A program made the position numbers and the translations under genes. Source: an uncultured Clostridia bacterium (GTDB lineage: Bacteria; Bacillota; Clostridia; Oscillospirales; Acutalibacteraceae). From it: DNA of 60,537 nt. Positions 58,105 to 60,537 of the stretch are shown one piece after another (position 1 is the first letter of the stretch; each line of letters begins with the position of its first letter). The stretch lies in contig CANRNQ010000012.1 in assembly GCA_947632045.1 (NCBI GenBank), positions 1-60,537 on the forward strand. The letters are read 5' to 3'. A model generated the notes under the pieces. The model was not told where the DNA came from. It saw only the letters and a list, made by a program, of their open reading frames with translations, and ran no database searches.

Positions 58105-60195
58105 TTATGAAAGCTGTAATATTCCCACTATATGCTTCTGTATCATAATAGCGTCGGCTATTGTAACAACTCCGTTTTTATCAACGTCGGCGGCTGTAAA
58201 CGCGTTGCCCTCGAGCTTTAATATGTTGACAACGTGCTTCTGCACCGCAATGGCGTCCGCTATCGTGATATCGCCGTTTTGATCTACGTCGCCGGCGAGA
58301 ACCTCAATAGAATATGTCAATTCTATCTCTCCGCTATATATCCCTATTCCCTTTACCGTTATCTTATATGTTCCGCAATCCGTCGCCGAAGTGTCCCCCT
58401 CGAGCGTGTAGTCGATTCCCTCAATGAGCTCCTTGCCGTTACGGCTTATCGTAACCTCTGGGGTCTGCTTTTTTCCGCTGTATATAAACGTCTGTGAGGA
58501 AAGAGAGGCGTTTACAGAGGGATCTGTGATAGAAACAATTTCATACGGCGTTCCCGGCGCGGCTGTTCTGTCATATAAAAAGCCCTTTTCCGGAATAATG
58601 TCCGTGTTTTTATCGACCTCGAGAGCCTTCACCTCGTCGAGCGTGAGAGTAGCCATATCGAGATATTTTTCATCTATCGCGCCTTTTTCCACAAGCGTTT
58701 TTAATATACTGCAGCTCATGCCAATTGCGTTGCTTCCGGCTTCCCATACGCCGTCCTTATAAGTGAATAAAACGTCCCGCGTTTCCTCTGTGATCTCTTC
58801 GACAGTGTATTCTCTTTCATATTCGTTTGTCTGCGGATTAAGATTATACCTGTAACTGTAACGCACCCGCGGTATAGTTACATCTCTCAAAAAAATATTG
58901 CCTGTCGGGTAATCGTCAAACTTTGCGCCCCGGACAAATTTTTCATAAGCGTCTATATATCTTCCGTCAACCCATGCATTGGAGAAAAAGCCCAAATCTC
59001 CGCCCCAATAGATCTCCGCTCCGTTTTTTCCGGCTTCGTCGGTACGGAAATACGTTCCTTTGCCGTCTTTATAAAGATATGTATATATCAAATTATTTCC
59101 GCCGTATATGCTTGTGATCCCGACCATACGAACCCACGCGCCGTCGCCGACTGTTTCACATACATCGCCCCATGTAAGAGCGTCCTCGCGCGGAATGTCG
59201 TCCTTTATTTCCAGCCTTGAGTAATCGTCAAGTAATTGGCGCGTGCCCTCAAGGGTAATATCGTCGTCGCCGTCAAAGTTAAAGCGCTTCGCTATCATCT
59301 CCTTGTCGATGCTCTCTCCTTCACCATTTCCCTGACCGCCGTATTTGCGTGTCTCGCCGTTATATGTTACATCGACTAAGTAGTGCGAAGCATCGTCCCA
59401 CGCGTAGGTTGACGACGAGTCAAGCCTTGCGGAAACTGCCGCCATTACGCTCGGGAAGCCCAGAGAATCGTTAATAAAGGGGTAAACGTACGCCGCGAAC
59501 AGCTTCTCGTTGTCCTTGCGCGAATACGGGGACTGTAAATAGAACTTCTGGTCCTTGTGCGGAGAGTTTGAAAGATACCAGTATTCTCCGGGCTTGTACA
59601 GCTCGCCGCGAATGTAGGAGCCGCTGTATAGGCATATTGAGGAAAACCCCTTTTGGATTGCGTCCATATTGTCAAAGAACTGCTCTTTATCGGCGTATGT
59701 GTCAATCAGATAATCAACGTCGTCCTCCAGCTCCGGTAGGACGAGCTGAACGTCCGTATCCGTCCACGAATCCGACCACGGATGAGCCATATCCTTGGCT
59801 TGCAGAACTATGTCCCCGCCGTCGGTGTTAAAGCTCGTAAAAATATATCCGCCGTTTACGCGCGCGGTTTCAGTATCCTCATAGTCAACATCGGCAAACA
59901 GACACGTCTTATATCCGAATTGGTCCCAATCATACTCCGTCGCCACCTCAATTGTAGACGAATCGCTGTAAACCGAGGACTTGTCCGCAAAGCGGAATGA
60001 TTCCGGGTCGGGGTTGTCCGTTTTTACGAAAAAGTACTCGTTAAAGGGCGACAGAATGGGCGTAACCGTGTATGTATAGGCGGCGGCGTCCGTTTCCGCG
60101 GCATTTGCCGTTATTTCGGGCGCGCCCAACATCATCGCAGAGCCTCCGCCCGCTAAAGCGAACGACAAAATTACAGACAGCGTCTTTTTTAACAT
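58105..60195 (-). CDS. Exported dockerin-containing protein (696 aa)
   Basis: A secretion signal is visible (MLKKTLSVILSFALAGGGSAMM, AxA near residue 35). The N-terminal ~500 residues match no domain I can name. Near residues 565-635 is an Ig-like module of the kind 'YSGKKQTPEVTISRNGKELIEGIDYTL...GTYKITVKGIG', common in Ruminococcus exported proteins. The last ~65 residues are a type I dockerin: two Ca-binding loops, GDVDQNGDITIADAIAVQKH and DVDKNGVVTIADAIMIQKH. Dockerins bind cohesins on scaffoldins, so the protein may be part of a cellulosome-like or cell-surface assembly; its catalytic activity, if any, is unknown. Start ATG at 60195 follows AAAGGAG. Confidence 0.92.
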   Translation of the reverse strand: MLKKTLSVILSFALAGGGSAMMLGAPEITANAAETDAAAYTYTVTPILSPFNEYFFVKTDNPDPESFRFADKSSVYSDSSTIEVATEYDWDQFGYKTCLFADVDYEDTETARVNGGYIFTSFNTDGGDIVLQAKDMAHPWSDSWTDTDVQLVLPELEDDVDYLIDTYADKEQFFDNMDAIQKGFSSICLYSGSYIRGELYKPGEYWYLSNSPHKDQKFYLQSPYSRKDNEKLFAAYVYPFINDSLGFPSVMAAVSARLDSSSTYAWDDASHYLVDVTYNGETRKYGGQGNGEGESIDKEMIAKRFNFDGDDDITLEGTRQLLDDYSRLEIKDDIPREDALTWGDVCETVGDGAWVRMVGITSIYGGNNLIYTYLYKDGKGTYFRTDEAGKNGAEIYWGGDLGFFSNAWVDGRYIDAYEKFVRGAKFDDYPTGNIFLRDVTIPRVRYSYRYNLNPQTNEYEREYTVEEITEETRDVLFTYKDGVWEAGSNAIGMSCSILKTLVEKGAIDEKYLDMATLTLDEVKALEVDKNTDIIPEKGFLYDRTAAPGTPYEIVSITDPSVNASLSSQTFIYSGKKQTPEVTISRNGKELIEGIDYTLEGDTSATDCGTYKITVKGIGIYSGEIELTYSIEVLAGDVDQNGDITIADAIAVQKHVVNILKLEGNAFTAADVDKNGVVTIADAIMIQKHIVGILQLS

Positions 60196-60412
60196 AATAA
60201 ACACTCCTTTTTTATTTTAAGCCAATTCAAGATTTCATAGTTACGTCCGGTAATTTGGAAATTGATTATTATGGTAACAAATTGCGAATTGATGTCTGCC
60301 GACTATGAATTTGGCTGTAATTTGATTTTAGCACACAATTTGGCTAATAGCAATAATTGTTTTTAATCAAATAAATATTTTTTGGTAAATCTTTTGATTT
60401 GCCCACAAAAAA

Positions 60413-60434
60413 AGCAGAGGCGCAAACCTCTGCT
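60413..60434 (-). terminator. Terminator-type hairpin near the right edge
   Basis: AGCAGAGG (60413-60420), CGCAAA, CCTCTGCT (60427-60434). On the minus strand it is followed by a long T run (TTTTTTT), so it would end a minus-strand gene lying beyond the window; a weaker T tract exists on the plus side as well. Between 60196 and 60412 the sequence is AT-rich and shows no other element. Confidence 0.7.
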
Positions 60435-60537
60435 TGAATTTTTTGATTTGATTTTCCATCAGCACTCTGAAAACTGAATAAAGATTTTACAGAAAGCAAA
60501 ACAGCAATCGTCTTAACCCTTTAGCTTCCTTTGGAAC

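Overview
The window reads as chromosome of an anaerobic, spore-forming gut-type Clostridia, most like the Oscillospirales/Ruminococcus group. This is inferred from the gene set, not from a database match: a clostridial fab/acc operon using FabK, an Rnf complex in the order C-D-G-E-A-B, a SpoVAE protein and a PdaB-type deacetylase (sporulation), rubrerythrin, tandem class C sortases, and an exported protein ending in a type I dockerin. Nearly all of it looks like vertically inherited housekeeping sequence; intergenic repeats are the most unusual part.

Layout. 1-5 kb: a small XRE regulator with palindromic operators, a SHOCT-type membrane protein beside a frameshifted partial paralogue, a Nudix hydrolase, pepD and a DUF819 membrane protein. 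5.1-11.5 kb (minus strand): tRNA-Pro(GGG), the aspartate-family genes hom-thrB-lysC, and a class A penicillin-binding protein with a Tyr/Gly/Ser-rich tail. 12.2-22.4 kb (plus): fabT-like marR, fabH, fabK, fabD, fabG, fabF, accB, fabZ, accC, then a repeat element and a fresh promoter before accD-accA. Together these make malonyl-CoA and run type II fatty acid synthesis; acpP is absent from its usual slot. 22.5-35.4 kb: a D-2-hydroxyacid dehydrogenase, then on the minus strand argG, argH, argC, argJ, argB, a GNAT gene, argD, argF (glutamate to arginine through the acetyl cycle), followed by mnmA and a SprT-like protein. 35.7-42 kb: a flavoredoxin-like protein, a Gld-type ABC exporter operon and a lone spoVAE. 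42.2-47.2 kb: rnfCDGEAB. 47.5-50 kb: rpsT and two overlapping sortases. 50-60.5 kb: tRNA-Thr(GGT), rubrerythrin, a divergent SLOG-protein/XRE pair, a PdaB-like deacetylase, DUF308, glnS, gltX, trmL, a small helical protein and the dockerin protein.

Repeats. At least six intergenic sites (1-40, 11961-12089, 20295-20478, 23537-23644, 26508-26572, 47191-47320) carry copies of one palindromic element: a conserved outer stem (arms like GGGCGGCGACC and GGTCGCCGCCC) enclosing up to three further hairpins. The hairpin sequences differ from copy to copy but stay self-complementary. This fold-conserved, sequence-variable family is the best candidate for something undescribed. A second array, between argB and argJ, has four ~164-bp tandem copies that each keep the same short open frame, next to two copies of a 48-bp repeat that each follow a different hairpin.

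Regulation visible in the sequence: good housekeeping-type promoters before fabT, accD, rnfC, rpsT, rbr, argG, the flavoredoxin gene and pepD; palindromes overlapping promoter elements at argG, the flavoredoxin gene, fabT and the ABC operon; two XRE genes with matching half-site palindromes. All functional statements rest on motifs and gene order read by eye.
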